NCBI GenBank assembly: GCA_003167305.1
Contig: PMTP01000077.1
Span: 696-14,646 of the forward strand
DNA: 13,951 bases
Origin: Acidobacteriaceae bacterium
GTDB taxonomy: Bacteria; Acidobacteriota; Terriglobia; Terriglobales; Acidobacteriaceae
Direction: 5' to 3'
The position numbers and the translations under genes were made by a program. This document shows, one piece after another, positions 1 through 6,733 of the stretch. The notes below the pieces were generated by a model. The model was not told the origin of the DNA. It did not search any database and saw only the letters and a program-made list of their open reading frames with translations. Numbering within the stretch: position 1 is the first letter of the stretch; every line of letters starts with the position of its first letter.

Positions 1-134
1 GCCACGCGATCATGCAGGTACATCTGCCGCGCGGAGACATAGACCGTGTCGTGATGCTCCTCGCGGAAGCGGTTGCATCCGGAAGAAAACGCGAGAACGC
101 ACAACAAGAGCGGGATTCCGCACCTTAGGCGCAA
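1..134 (-). CDS. Partial small lipoprotein, SH3-like type suspected (C-terminus off the left edge)
   Basis: Reading leftward from a TTG at 134 gives 44 residues that remain open to the window edge. They start with a basic N-terminus (LRLRCG), a hydrophobic run (IPLLLCVLAF) and a lipobox-like SSGC with Cys at residue 20, so this is most likely a lipid-anchored exported protein. The part after the Cys reads NRFREEHHDTVYVSARQMYL. From memory, a start of the form VYVSA-x-Q-x-x-L-x-D-R-V-A occurs in acidobacterial lipoproteins that continue into a bacterial SH3-like domain; that domain would lie outside the window, so this is inference. The start is uncertain. The frame stays open upstream through the 151-184 repeat, no ATG or GTG is available, CTG at 149 is another option, and no clear ribosome binding site precedes any of them. 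It may be a gene whose upstream part was rearranged by the repeat. Confidence 0.6.
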   Translation of the reverse strand, partial: MRLRCGIPLLLCVLAFSSGCNRFREEHHDTVYVSARQMYLHDRV

Positions 135-150
135 TGAGCTAAAAAACAGC

Positions 151-184
151 TTCTTCGACTGCGCTGCTCTTCGCTCAGAATGAC
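151..184. repeat. Dispersed-type intergenic repeat (one copy)
   Basis: On the minus strand the core reads gtcattctgagcgaagagc and continues into gcgcagtcgaagaa. The ends are imperfectly inverted (ttcttcg against cgaagaa-like sequence). From memory, strings beginning cattctgagcgaag are very frequent intergenic elements in acidobacterial genomes; only one copy is in this window, so the repeat status cannot be shown here. It lies directly upstream of the small lipoprotein and beside the orphan repeat half at 194-203. Confidence 0.45.
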
Positions 185-193
185 AACCGAAGG

Positions 194-203
194 TGGGGCA
201 CCC
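194..203 (+). repeat. Orphan right half of the tggggcaccc hairpin family
   Basis: The ten bases tggggcaccc are identical to the conserved right flank of the two full hairpin elements at 3306-3338 and 6078-6110. No matching left arm is found upstream, where the 151-184 repeat lies instead. It is therefore best read as a truncated copy, or a chance match. Confidence 0.4.
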
Positions 204-302
204 GGCGGGAGCCGTCGAGCGCCGCGCGGAAGAGACGAATGGGTTCGAGGATTGCGTGAGCACAGCCTGTGGCGATCACCTTGAGGATAGCACTGAAGTG
301 CA

Positions 303-331
303 GGGGTCAGGGATCAGGGATCAGGGATCAG
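303..331. repeat. 7-bp tandem repeat, four units
   Basis: Four consecutive 7-bp units are visible: ggggtca, then three identical gggatca, followed by one more g. It lies in non-coding sequence downstream of the propeller lipoprotein gene. Three units also form the left arm of the inverted repeat described separately. Confidence 0.85.
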
Positions 332-447
332 AAAAACCGTCGGAATTTTTCGCCATCCCACATGGTCTGGGCGCCCTTGGTCTCGATTCAGAAACCAGGA
401 AAGCACGAATCCATTCCCGCCATCTGATCCCTGTTCCCTGTTTCCTG
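308..447. repeat. Inverted repeat element, 24-bp arms flanking 92 bp
   Basis: The left arm is 308-331 and the right arm 424-447. The reverse complement of the right arm matches the left arm at 21 of 24 positions. Both are built from the same 7-bp theme (gggatca on one side, its complement tgatccc with variants on the other). The 92-bp interior shows no convincing reading frame. The right arm ends 3 bp before the stop codon of the propeller gene, so the element could form a large hairpin in that gene's 3' untranslated RNA. It could be a small non-autonomous element or a structured 3' end; no terminator-type T-run is seen. Confidence 0.6.
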
Positions 448-450
448 CAT

Positions 451-1968
451 TTACGGCACCGCGACGATGGCGAACGGGCCGGTCCCGGTCGAAGTACTGG
501 TCAGCGAGGAATCCAACAGGCCGGTGGTGGTGGCGTCGAAGGTGAAGGCACTCAAGTAGGGACTGCCCTGATTGTTCACCACCAGCAGGAAGTCGTTGGA
601 GCTGTCCTCGGCTATACCGTATGGCTCTGTGCCGGTAGCCACTGGATTGCTTTGCAGCGTCAGCGAGGGGGTCGAGGCATTCAAGAGGAATGCGGTCACG
701 TTTCCGGCGGAGGTTCCAACCCAGTTGGCGACATAGACATAGCCGTTGGAGGCAGCCAGGATGGCGTGAGGACCGGTCCCGCCGCTGGGGTATGGATAGG
801 TTGAAGAGGCAGTAGGTTCGGTCCCCAGAACGTCTGAAGCAATGGGAATGATACGCAACCCGCCCGAGTCATTCGCGGTAGAGAAGTCACCGGTTTCGCC
901 GATAAACAGGAAGCTGGTTCCCGGGTTGAAGGCTACCGAAATGGCGACCCCCGTGGCTGTTCTCTTGTCGAGCTTGGTGCTGATCGGATTTGTGGCGCCT
1001 GTGAAGTCCGTGCCTGATGTAAAGGGGAAGGTCTCAGTCTCTGAGCCGGCGGCGACAGCGACAAGTTTGTTGTCAGGAGAGATGGCCATTCCGCCCACGG
1101 CGACATTGCCGCCGGAGACCAACAACACCCCGGGAACAGTCACGCCGTTGCCAAGGGTGGATTCACCATTCGTTTTGCTGATCGGCCAGGCGTAGAGGGT
1201 TGGCGCGCCTGTTGTATTGGAGGCATCCAGAAGCCATTGACCGGTCGAGTCCACCTTGAGTGCACTGGAGCTTCCGTCGGCAATGAGACTGTTAGTGTCC
1301 AGAGTCAGCTTGCCGCCCGTACCTATGTCGTAAAGGTAGATGCCGCCGCTCGTGCCCACATAGAGAAAACTGCCGGTGGGATCAACGGCCATCGAATAGG
1401 GAGTAACGCCGCTGGGCAGCGAAGTCGGGCTGCCGGTGAGCGCGGTCAGCGTGCCGGAGACGATGGAATAGCCGGAAATGGTGGTGCTGTTCAGAATATA
1501 AAAATTGCCGCTAGAACTGGCCGTGGTAGTGCAGCCGCTGGAGGAGACCCCGACGGCCACGCAAACGGCGGTAGTTTCCGCAATGCTGTTGGAAACGCCA
1601 GTGACCGTAATGTCATAGATTCCGTTGGTCGTAGAGGAGGTAGTGGTTGCGGTCAGCGTGGAGGTTTGCGCCGTCGCGCTGCTGAAGGTAAGTGAAGACG
1701 AAGAAACGCCGCACGTCGTGGGGCTGGTGGCGCTGGAAGGCGCGGTGGTAACGGCGCAGGTCAGCGCAACCGTCCCGGTAAACGAACTTCCGGGGGTCAC
1801 GGTGATGGTGGAGGTGCCGGATGTCGAGCCGGAGCTGATGGTGATGGCGCCGCTGTTGGTCAGCGTGAAGCTGGTGGCGCTGTTGCCGCTGGGCGCCTGC
1901 CAGAAATCTCCGCAACCCGCCACAAGCGTCGCCGCCGCTAATAACCCCGCCCAACGCCCAATCTTCAT
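451..1968 (-). CDS. Lipoprotein with Ig-like region and lactonase-type beta-propeller
   Basis: A 505-residue exported lipoprotein. I start it at the ATG at 1968, preceded by AGAGGAG five bases away. The longer frame from 2010 would add 14 residues before the signal peptide and has no support. Residues 1-19 are a textbook lipoprotein signal: MKIGRW, a hydrophobic AGLLAAATL stretch, then LVAGC with Cys19. Residues about 30-130 are Ser/Thr-rich with an Ig-like pattern (TITVTPGSSFTGTVALTCAV). From about 155 onward come blade-like repeats such as GNFYILN, PYSMAVDPTGSFLYVG, GMAISPDNKLVAV and PYGIAEDSSNDFLLVV. This is the style of lactonase-like (PF10282-type) propellers, which in this setting are usually binding or scaffold proteins with no proven enzyme activity. 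The sequence shows no known catalytic signature, so the function is unknown. It is transcribed divergently from the DAHP synthase gene; I see no convincing promoter in the 248-bp gap. Confidence 0.88.
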   Translation of the reverse strand: MKIGRWAGLLAAATLVAGCGDFWQAPSGNSATSFTLTNSGAITISSGSTSGTSTITVTPGSSFTGTVALTCAVTTAPSSATSPTTCGVSSSSLTFSSATAQTSTLTATTTSSTTNGIYDITVTGVSNSIAETTAVCVAVGVSSSGCTTTASSSGNFYILNSTTISGYSIVSGTLTALTGSPTSLPSGVTPYSMAVDPTGSFLYVGTSGGIYLYDIGTGGKLTLDTNSLIADGSSSALKVDSTGQWLLDASNTTGAPTLYAWPISKTNGESTLGNGVTVPGVLLVSGGNVAVGGMAISPDNKLVAVAAGSETETFPFTSGTDFTGATNPISTKLDKRTATGVAISVAFNPGTSFLFIGETGDFSTANDSGGLRIIPIASDVLGTEPTASSTYPYPSGGTGPHAILAASNGYVYVANWVGTSAGNVTAFLLNASTPSLTLQSNPVATGTEPYGIAEDSSNDFLLVVNNQGSPYLSAFTFDATTTGLLDSSLTSTSTGTGPFAIVAVP

Positions 1969-2216
1969 CGCCGCTCCTCTTGCGCAGTTTTCATGCCACG
2001 CCGTTCTCATGAACCCGTATACAGGCTACCGCCTGCGAGCGCATTTGTCTTGCCGGACAATCCAGCCTGCGCACGCACGCCCATCATGAATGTAGACGCA
2101 GAGTGGCGGGAATTCGCTTACCGCGAGCGGCAACCCGTCGCTGGCGCCGTCTGCCCGCGCCCCCGGCTGATAGATTTTAGTAAGGCCGTATCGCGCACCA
2201 CCGAAAGAAGCCAGCC

Positions 2217-3281
2217 ATGTTCCACACCACGGAAGACATTCGCATTCAATGGACTAAGGTGGTTCTCCCTCCGGTCTTCCTTGAGGAAGAGCGCCCGGTC
2301 ACGGAGGCCGCTTCGGCGACAATCTTCGACGCCCGCGGAGAAATCTCCGCCATCCTCAATGGGCAAGACACGCGGCTGCTGGTGCTGGCCGGTCCCTGCT
2401 CCATTCACGACACCCAGGCCGCGCGCGAGTATGCCGGGCTGCTCAAAGCCGCGATTGACGAGTTCTCCGCCGAGCTGCGCATCGTGATGCGCGTCTACTT
2501 CGAAAAGCCCCGCACCACCGTCGGCTGGAAGGGGCTAATCAACGATCCCCATCTGGACGAGTCCTACAAGATCAACGACGGCCTGCGCATGGCGCGGCAT
2601 CTTCTGCTCGACCTGGCCGAGATAGGCGTGCCCGCCGGAACCGAATTCCTGGACATGATCTCGCCGCAGTACATTGCCGGTCTGGTCAGTTGGGGAGCCA
2701 TCGGCGCGCGCACCACCGAGAGCCAGGTTCACCGCCAACTGGTCAGCGGCGTCTCATGCCCGGTGGGCTTCAAGAACGGCACCTCCGGCAATGTGCAGAT
2801 CGCCGTCGATGCAATTCTTTCCGCCGCTCACTCGCACTCCTTTCTAGGCCTCACCAAAACCGGCCAATCGGCGATTCTGGTGACCACGGGCAATCCCGAC
2901 ACGCACATCATCCTGCGCGGCGGCCGCGAGACGGTGAACTACACCGCCGAAAGCGTTGCCGAGACCGCCGCTCAGATGGAGAAGGCCGGCCTACAGCCGC
3001 GCATCATGATCGACTTCTCGCACGCCAACTCCAGCAAGGACTATCGGCGGCAGTCCCTCGTCTGCCACGATGTCGCCGAGCAGATTGCCTCGGGCGACCG
3101 GCACATCATGGGAGTGATGATCGAGAGCAACCTTGTAGCCGGGGCGCAGCCGCTGGTTCCAGGCCAGCCGCTGGACGCACTGGTTTACGGCCAAAGCATC
3201 ACCGACCCCTGCATCGATTGGGCGGAGACTTATACCCTGCTCAAAGAGTTAGCCACCGCCGTGCGGGCGCGGCGCGGGTAG
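2217..3281 (+). CDS. aroG: 3-deoxy-7-phosphoheptulonate (DAHP) synthase, class I alpha (AroG/F/H type)
   Basis: Condenses phosphoenolpyruvate and erythrose 4-phosphate to DAHP, the first committed step of aromatic amino-acid synthesis, in the cytoplasm. The 354 residues match the usual length of about 350, and numbering falls in step with E. coli AroG. Metal ligand Cys61 sits in LAGPCSIHD. Arg92 and Lys97 sit in RVYFEKPRTTVGWKG. GTEFLD lies at 141-146, GARTTESQVHR at 163-173 and GFKNGTSG at 184-191. MIDFSHANSSK and GVMIESNLVAG follow. The N-terminal extension before the barrel is present, so feedback control is expected. The effector-pocket residue aligned with AroG Ser211 is Gly211 here (HSFLGLTK), which is the state found in tyrosine-sensitive isoenzymes. 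Thus aroF could be the better symbol. The ATG is preceded only by a weak purine tract (AAGAAG, six bases away). It converges on the aroDE fusion, separated by a hairpin element. Confidence 0.96.
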   Translation: MFHTTEDIRIQWTKVVLPPVFLEEERPVTEAASATIFDARGEISAILNGQDTRLLVLAGPCSIHDTQAAREYAGLLKAAIDEFSAELRIVMRVYFEKPRTTVGWKGLINDPHLDESYKINDGLRMARHLLLDLAEIGVPAGTEFLDMISPQYIAGLVSWGAIGARTTESQVHRQLVSGVSCPVGFKNGTSGNVQIAVDAILSAAHSHSFLGLTKTGQSAILVTTGNPDTHIILRGGRETVNYTAESVAETAAQMEKAGLQPRIMIDFSHANSSKDYRRQSLVCHDVAEQIASGDRHIMGVMIESNLVAGAQPLVPGQPLDALVYGQSITDPCIDWAETYTLLKELATAVRARRG

Positions 3282-3305
3282 AAATACAGGTCGAGGTTCG
3301 TGGTA

Positions 3306-3338
3306 TCCCAGGTCCGAAAGTCCGGACCTGGGGCACCC
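3306..3338 (+). repeat. Hairpin element copy 1 between convergent genes
   Basis: A perfect 10-bp stem (3307-3316 with 3323-3332) closes a six-base loop, aaagtc. A T-G wobble can add an eleventh pair, and the element ends in gcaccc. It fills the 64-bp gap between the DAHP synthase stop and the aroDE stop. Neither side has a T-run, so it is not a classical intrinsic terminator, though it could protect 3' ends or limit read-through from both directions. It shares its outer stem and right flank with the element at 6078-6110. Confidence 0.8.
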
Positions 3339-3345
3339 GGCTGCC

Positions 3346-4926
3346 TCATCCCCGTCGCCGCAACTCCAGCTCAACCACGCGCAGCATCTCCGCTTCAGGC
3401 GCGGGTTTGCCGGTCCAGATTTCGAACTGGCGGGCGCCTTGCTGAACGAACATCTCCATGCCGCTGATCACCGGGATCCCGCGCGACTTGGCCAGCTTGA
3501 GCAGCGGCGTTTCCAGCGGGTTATAGACCATGTCCATGACCAGGCTGGCGTTCAGTTCGTTCTCGGCGATGGGCATGGGCGTCTTGTTGCCGGCCATGCC
3601 GCAGGGGGTTGCGTTGATGAGCACGTCGAAGCGGCCCTTGGCGAACTGCTCCCATTTCAGCACGTGGGCCTTGGCGTCCTTGGCCAGCGCCACGGCCTGT
3701 TCGTGAATCACGTTGGCGATGAAAACCTCCGCGCCCTGCTCCACCAGGCCGAAGACTCCGGCCCGCGCCGCGCCGCCCGCGCCGACGACGGCAATCCGCG
3801 CGTCCTTGAGCTTGAGGCGCTTTTCCAGTGGGCGAACCACGCCGGCGACATCGGTGTTGAAGCCGACGATCTTGCCGTCGCTGCTGACGCGCAGCGTATT
3901 GCAGGCGCCGATGCGCGTGGTGAGCGCGTCCATATTCGCCAGGTGGGGCAGGATCTCCTGCTTGAGGGGCATGGTCACGGCTGCGCCGGCCAGCGGCAGC
4001 TCGCGCAGCAGCTTCAGCAGATCGGCCAGCTTTTGCACCTTCAGCGGCAGCAGCACCGCGTTCACCCCCTCGCGGCGGAAGGCGGTGTTCTGCATCAACG
4101 GCGAGAGCGAATGGTGGATGGGGTTGCCGGCCACGCCAAAGATGCGCGTCGCGTGGTCCAATTGCTCCACGCGGTAGAGGTCGCGCAGGGTGCGGACGGT
4201 GGCTTGGCCGGGAGCAGTTTCAGTTCCGTCGGAAAGCGATGCGAAGGTGAAGGCCGCCCCGGCGCGCAGGCCCAGCACGCGGCTGACCAGCCCCTCCTCG
4301 CCCATGGCGATGACCGCCACCTGAGCCGAGCGGGAGCGGTCCGCAATCAATTTCAAGACGGCCAGGTTGTCGGCCAGGGACTTCGCCGTCGAAACCACCT
4401 TGACGAAATCGGGCCGGAAGGCCTCGATGCGCACTGCCGCCTGCTCCAGGTTTTTGGTGCGCGTGAAGTCGTGAAAGCTGACCAGCAGCGCCGCGCCCGC
4501 GGCCCGCAGCGCAGCACGCAGTTGCTCCAGTTGCCGGGGCGCGGCCTCCTCGGCCGACTCGACCTCCAGATCGACAATCTGGCAGCCGGCTTCGGCAGCC
4601 TTGGTGAGCACGTCCAGCTCGGCCTTGAGCGTCCCCTCGAAGCCGCCTCCATATTCCTTGCGGCGGCAGGTGGCGACGACCGTCGCCTCGCGATGAGCTT
4701 CCAGGAACTCCTTCACGCTGGGCAGCGCTGTGGCCGGCTTGGGCAGCGAATCGAGGCGCAATTCGAGGAACCGGGCATCGGCCAGCGCCGCTGTCGCCCG
4801 CTCAATCAACTCCGTTGCCGAGGAGGCTTGAATGGCCACGCACAGCTTGCCGACATTGCCCAGGCGCAGTCGCTGCAAGGGCGGCGCGGGCGTAGAAAGA
4901 GGCGAATTGGAACTGAAAACAGGCAT
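3346..4926 (-). CDS. aroDE: Fused 3-dehydroquinate dehydratase (type I) / shikimate dehydrogenase
   Basis: A two-domain enzyme for shikimate-pathway steps 3 and 4. Numbering is from the ATG at 4926 (526 residues). The AroD half, about residues 26-256, has FLELRLDS at 53-60, SFHDF with catalytic-type His152, DFVKVVSTAK with the Schiff-base Lys176, and the closing-loop Pro-Gly-Gln at 239-241. The AroE half starts at about 262 with GVAGNPIHHSLSP, Lys322 in VTMPLKQ, Asn357 and Asp359 in FNTD, a Rossmann turn GAGGAARAG at 382-390, NATPCGM, and GMEMFVQQGARQFEIWTG near the C-terminus. The NADP-phosphate motif usually reading Asn-Arg-Thr is Asn405-Val-Ile here. The start is uncertain: ATG at 4944 and TTG at 4971 lengthen the frame, and none has a good ribosome binding site. 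I prefer 4926 because a TATAAG hexamer lies just upstream of 4944. Confidence 0.93.
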   Translation of the reverse strand: MPVFSSNSPLSTPAPPLQRLRLGNVGKLCVAIQASSATELIERATAALADARFLELRLDSLPKPATALPSVKEFLEAHREATVVATCRRKEYGGGFEGTLKAELDVLTKAAEAGCQIVDLEVESAEEAAPRQLEQLRAALRAAGAALLVSFHDFTRTKNLEQAAVRIEAFRPDFVKVVSTAKSLADNLAVLKLIADRSRSAQVAVIAMGEEGLVSRVLGLRAGAAFTFASLSDGTETAPGQATVRTLRDLYRVEQLDHATRIFGVAGNPIHHSLSPLMQNTAFRREGVNAVLLPLKVQKLADLLKLLRELPLAGAAVTMPLKQEILPHLANMDALTTRIGACNTLRVSSDGKIVGFNTDVAGVVRPLEKRLKLKDARIAVVGAGGAARAGVFGLVEQGAEVFIANVIHEQAVALAKDAKAHVLKWEQFAKGRFDVLINATPCGMAGNKTPMPIAENELNASLVMDMVYNPLETPLLKLAKSRGIPVISGMEMFVQQGARQFEIWTGKPAPEAEMLRVVELELRRRG

Positions 4927-4944
4927 AAGCGTCGATTGTCGCAT

Positions 4945-4971
4945 CTTATAGCGATTTCTGCCAGGATGCAA
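4945..4971 (-). promoter_or_regulatory. Candidate promoter of the aroDE fusion
   Basis: On the minus strand TATAAG (4945-4950) lies 15 bp downstream of TTGCAT (4966-4971). The spacing is shorter than the usual 16-18, so this is only a candidate. If used, transcription would begin near 4938 and leave a very short leader before the ATG at 4926. Confidence 0.3.
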
Positions 4972-5069
4972 CTGCTTTGTGCCGCCGATTGGATCCCGCG
5001 CTTATTATGGAGGTGACCATTGCGGGCTTACGAGGCTGCTGAAAACACTTCCCGTCTAGGAGAATCCCT

Positions 5070-6062
5070 TTGTACATTGCCAGCGAACAACGCTACGACA
5101 CGATGCAATACCGCCGCGCAGGACGCAGCGGCCTGCTTCTGCCCGCCATCTCTCTGGGCCTGTGGCACAACTTCGGCGGCGCGGATGTTTTTGAGAACAG
5201 CCGCGCCATGGTGCGCCGCGCCTTCGATCTCGGCATCACCCACTTCGACCTGGCCAACAACTACGGCCCGCCCTACGGTAGCGCGGAGGCGAACTTCGGC
5301 GAGATTCTGCGCCTGGACCTCGCGCCTCATCGCGACGAGCTGATCCTCAGCACCAAGGCCGGCTACGATATGTGGCCCGGCCCTTACGGCAACTGGGGAT
5401 CGCGCAAGTATCTGCTGGCCAGCCTGGACCAGAGCCTCAAACGCATGGGCGTGGAGTATGTGGACATCTTCTACTCGCATCGCCCCGATCCGGAAACTCC
5501 CGTGGAAGAGACCATGGGCGCGCTCGATCAGGCGGTGCGCTCGGGCAAGGCGTTTTATGCCGGCCTCTCCAACTACAGCGCCAGCCAGGCCACCACGGCG
5601 ATCAAGATTCTGCGCGAACTGGGCACGCCCTGTCTCATTCATCAGCCCAAATATTCGATGTTTGTGCGCACACCAGAACAGGGACTTCTGGATGTGCTGG
5701 GCAACGAGGGCGTGGGCACCATCGCCTTCTGTCCGCTGGCGCAGGGCCTGTTAACCAACCGCTATTTGCAGGGCATTCCCGCCGGTTCACGCGCCACAAA
5801 GGCCGTCTTTCTGAAGACCAGCGACATCACAGAAGGTCGCCTCAAGCAGATTCGCGCGTTGAATGAGCTGGCCGCGCAGCGCGGGCAGTCGCTGGCGCAG
5901 ATGGCTCTGGCCTGGGTTCTGCGCGATCAGCGCATGACCTCGGCGCTGATCGGCGCCAGCCGCGTCGAGCAGATCGAGCAGAACGTCGCCGCGCTGGCCA
6001 ATCCCAGCTTCGCCGCCGAGGAGCTGGCTTGCATCGACGCCATTTTGAGTCAGGCTGGGTGA
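5070..6062 (+). CDS. yghZ: Aldo/keto reductase, YghZ-like (L-glyceraldehyde 3-phosphate reductase family)
   Basis: A cytoplasmic NADPH-dependent aldo/keto reductase of the AKR14/YghZ group, known in E. coli for reducing L-glyceraldehyde 3-phosphate and methylglyoxal. The 330 residues compare with 346 in YghZ. The catalytic tetrad is complete: Asp60 and Tyr65 in FDLANNYGPPYGSAE, Lys96 in STKAGYDMWPGPYG, and His137 in FYSHR. SRKYLLASLDQSLKRMG, LIHQPKYSMF, FCPLAQGLLT, and the C-terminal cofactor motif LIGASRVEQIEQN are also family hallmarks. The start is the TTG at 5070, justified by AGGAGA six bases upstream and by the N-terminal match MQYRRAGRSGLLLPAISLG. The ORF is monocistronic as seen here, divergent from aroDE and convergent with the hydrolase gene. 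Substrate in this organism is not shown by the sequence; detoxification of reactive aldehydes is the best inference. Confidence 0.93.
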   Translation: MYIASEQRYDTMQYRRAGRSGLLLPAISLGLWHNFGGADVFENSRAMVRRAFDLGITHFDLANNYGPPYGSAEANFGEILRLDLAPHRDELILSTKAGYDMWPGPYGNWGSRKYLLASLDQSLKRMGVEYVDIFYSHRPDPETPVEETMGALDQAVRSGKAFYAGLSNYSASQATTAIKILRELGTPCLIHQPKYSMFVRTPEQGLLDVLGNEGVGTIAFCPLAQGLLTNRYLQGIPAGSRATKAVFLKTSDITEGRLKQIRALNELAAQRGQSLAQMALAWVLRDQRMTSALIGASRVEQIEQNVAALANPSFAAEELACIDAILSQAG

Positions 6063-6077
6063 TGGAGGTTGGTGGAT

Positions 6078-6110
6078 TCCCATGTCCCAAAAGCGGGACA
6101 TGGGGCACCC
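6078..6110 (+). repeat. Hairpin element copy 2 between convergent genes
   Basis: A perfect 10-bp stem (6079-6088 with 6095-6104) closes the loop aaaagc, followed by gcaccc. It lies in the 74-bp gap between the aldo/keto reductase stop and the hydrolase stop. Layout, length, outer stem and right flank equal those of 3306-3338, while the inner stem differs with compensating changes. Confidence 0.8.
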
Positions 6111-6136
6111 ATTCTTCTTAATGATAATGAAAGTGC

Positions 6137-6733
6137 TCAGGCGTTGAGCGCCGCGAGAATCTCCTCGGTGGAGCGCACCCGGCCCATGCGGGGGAAGATG
6201 CGCCCGATGCTGTTGGCGTGGCTCTCGGCAGTCGTGCCGGTCATCGCGTCCTCGGCGAAGATCAGCTCGTAGCCGCGCTCGTAGGCGTCGCGCGCCGTGC
6301 TTTCCACGCCGAACTCCGTCGCAATGCCGCAGATCACAATCGTTGCGAGCCCGCGGCGGCGCAGTTGCAGGTCGAGGTCGGTGCCGTAGAAAGCGCCCCA
6401 CTGGCGTTTCAGAATCACCACGTCGCTGGGCTGGCGATCGAGCTCGGGAATCAGCTCGCTCCAATCCGGCGGCAGCGCGCCAAGTGAGCGCATCGCCTGG
6501 TCGGTTGAGGTATGCACGCGGTCGGCGCCATCCGGCGCGCCGCCCACATGCACCAGCACCGGCTGCGCTCCGGTGGCTCGCGCCGCGGCCAGCAGGCGGG
6601 CGCAGTTGGAGATGACAGCGGGTTTGGTGTACGGCGCGCCGCCGGGTATTCCCGCAATGCCCTTTTGCAGATCGATGACCACGATGGCTGTGCGGCGCGG
6701 TTCGAGTTTAACTTCAGGTTTCTCTTCGCTCAT
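6137..6733 (-). CDS. Isochorismatase-family hydrolase lacking the nucleophilic cysteine
   Basis: A 198-residue cytoplasmic protein of the isochorismatase/nicotinamidase fold. Asp21 (VVIDLQKG) and Lys109 (VILKRQWGAFYGTDLD) occupy two of the three classical catalytic positions. The third, normally Cys in a motif such as GIATDHC, is Gly142 here (GIATEFGVESTARDAYERGY). E. coli YecD and relatives show the same Gly in a GISTN-x-GVEST motif, so this belongs to that subgroup, whose reaction is not well established. Thiol-based amide hydrolysis is therefore unlikely. The gene begins within the stop of the upstream MFS gene (ATGA overlap at 6730-6733), indicating coupled translation and a shared job, perhaps handling a small cyclic or amide compound that the transporter moves. 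The substrate cannot be named from sequence. Confidence 0.9.
   Translation of the reverse strand: MSEEKPEVKLEPRRTAIVVIDLQKGIAGIPGGAPYTKPAVISNCARLLAAARATGAQPVLVHVGGAPDGADRVHTSTDQAMRSLGALPPDWSELIPELDRQPSDVVILKRQWGAFYGTDLDLQLRRRGLATIVICGIATEFGVESTARDAYERGYELIFAEDAMTGTTAESHANSIGRIFPRMGRVRSTEEILAALNA

Noticed and set aside
193..1195. Plus-strand open frames opposite the propeller lipoprotein
   Set aside because: They lack motifs and ribosome binding sites, and the minus strand has a signal peptide, lipobox and repeated blade motifs.
3306..3338. Intrinsic terminator for the convergent aro genes
   Set aside because: The stem is strong but no T-run follows on either strand, so it is listed as a repeat hairpin instead.
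3439..5016. 525-codon plus-strand open frame opposite aroDE
   Set aside because: Its product is rich in His, Arg, Gln and Gly with no domain, while the minus strand encodes an obvious AroD-AroE fusion. It is a GC-driven shadow.
5020..5343. 107-codon frame from TTG 5020 behind a strong Shine-Dalgarno
   Set aside because: It overlaps the well-supported aldo/keto reductase in another frame and its product resembles no protein; only the leader signal itself is kept as a finding.
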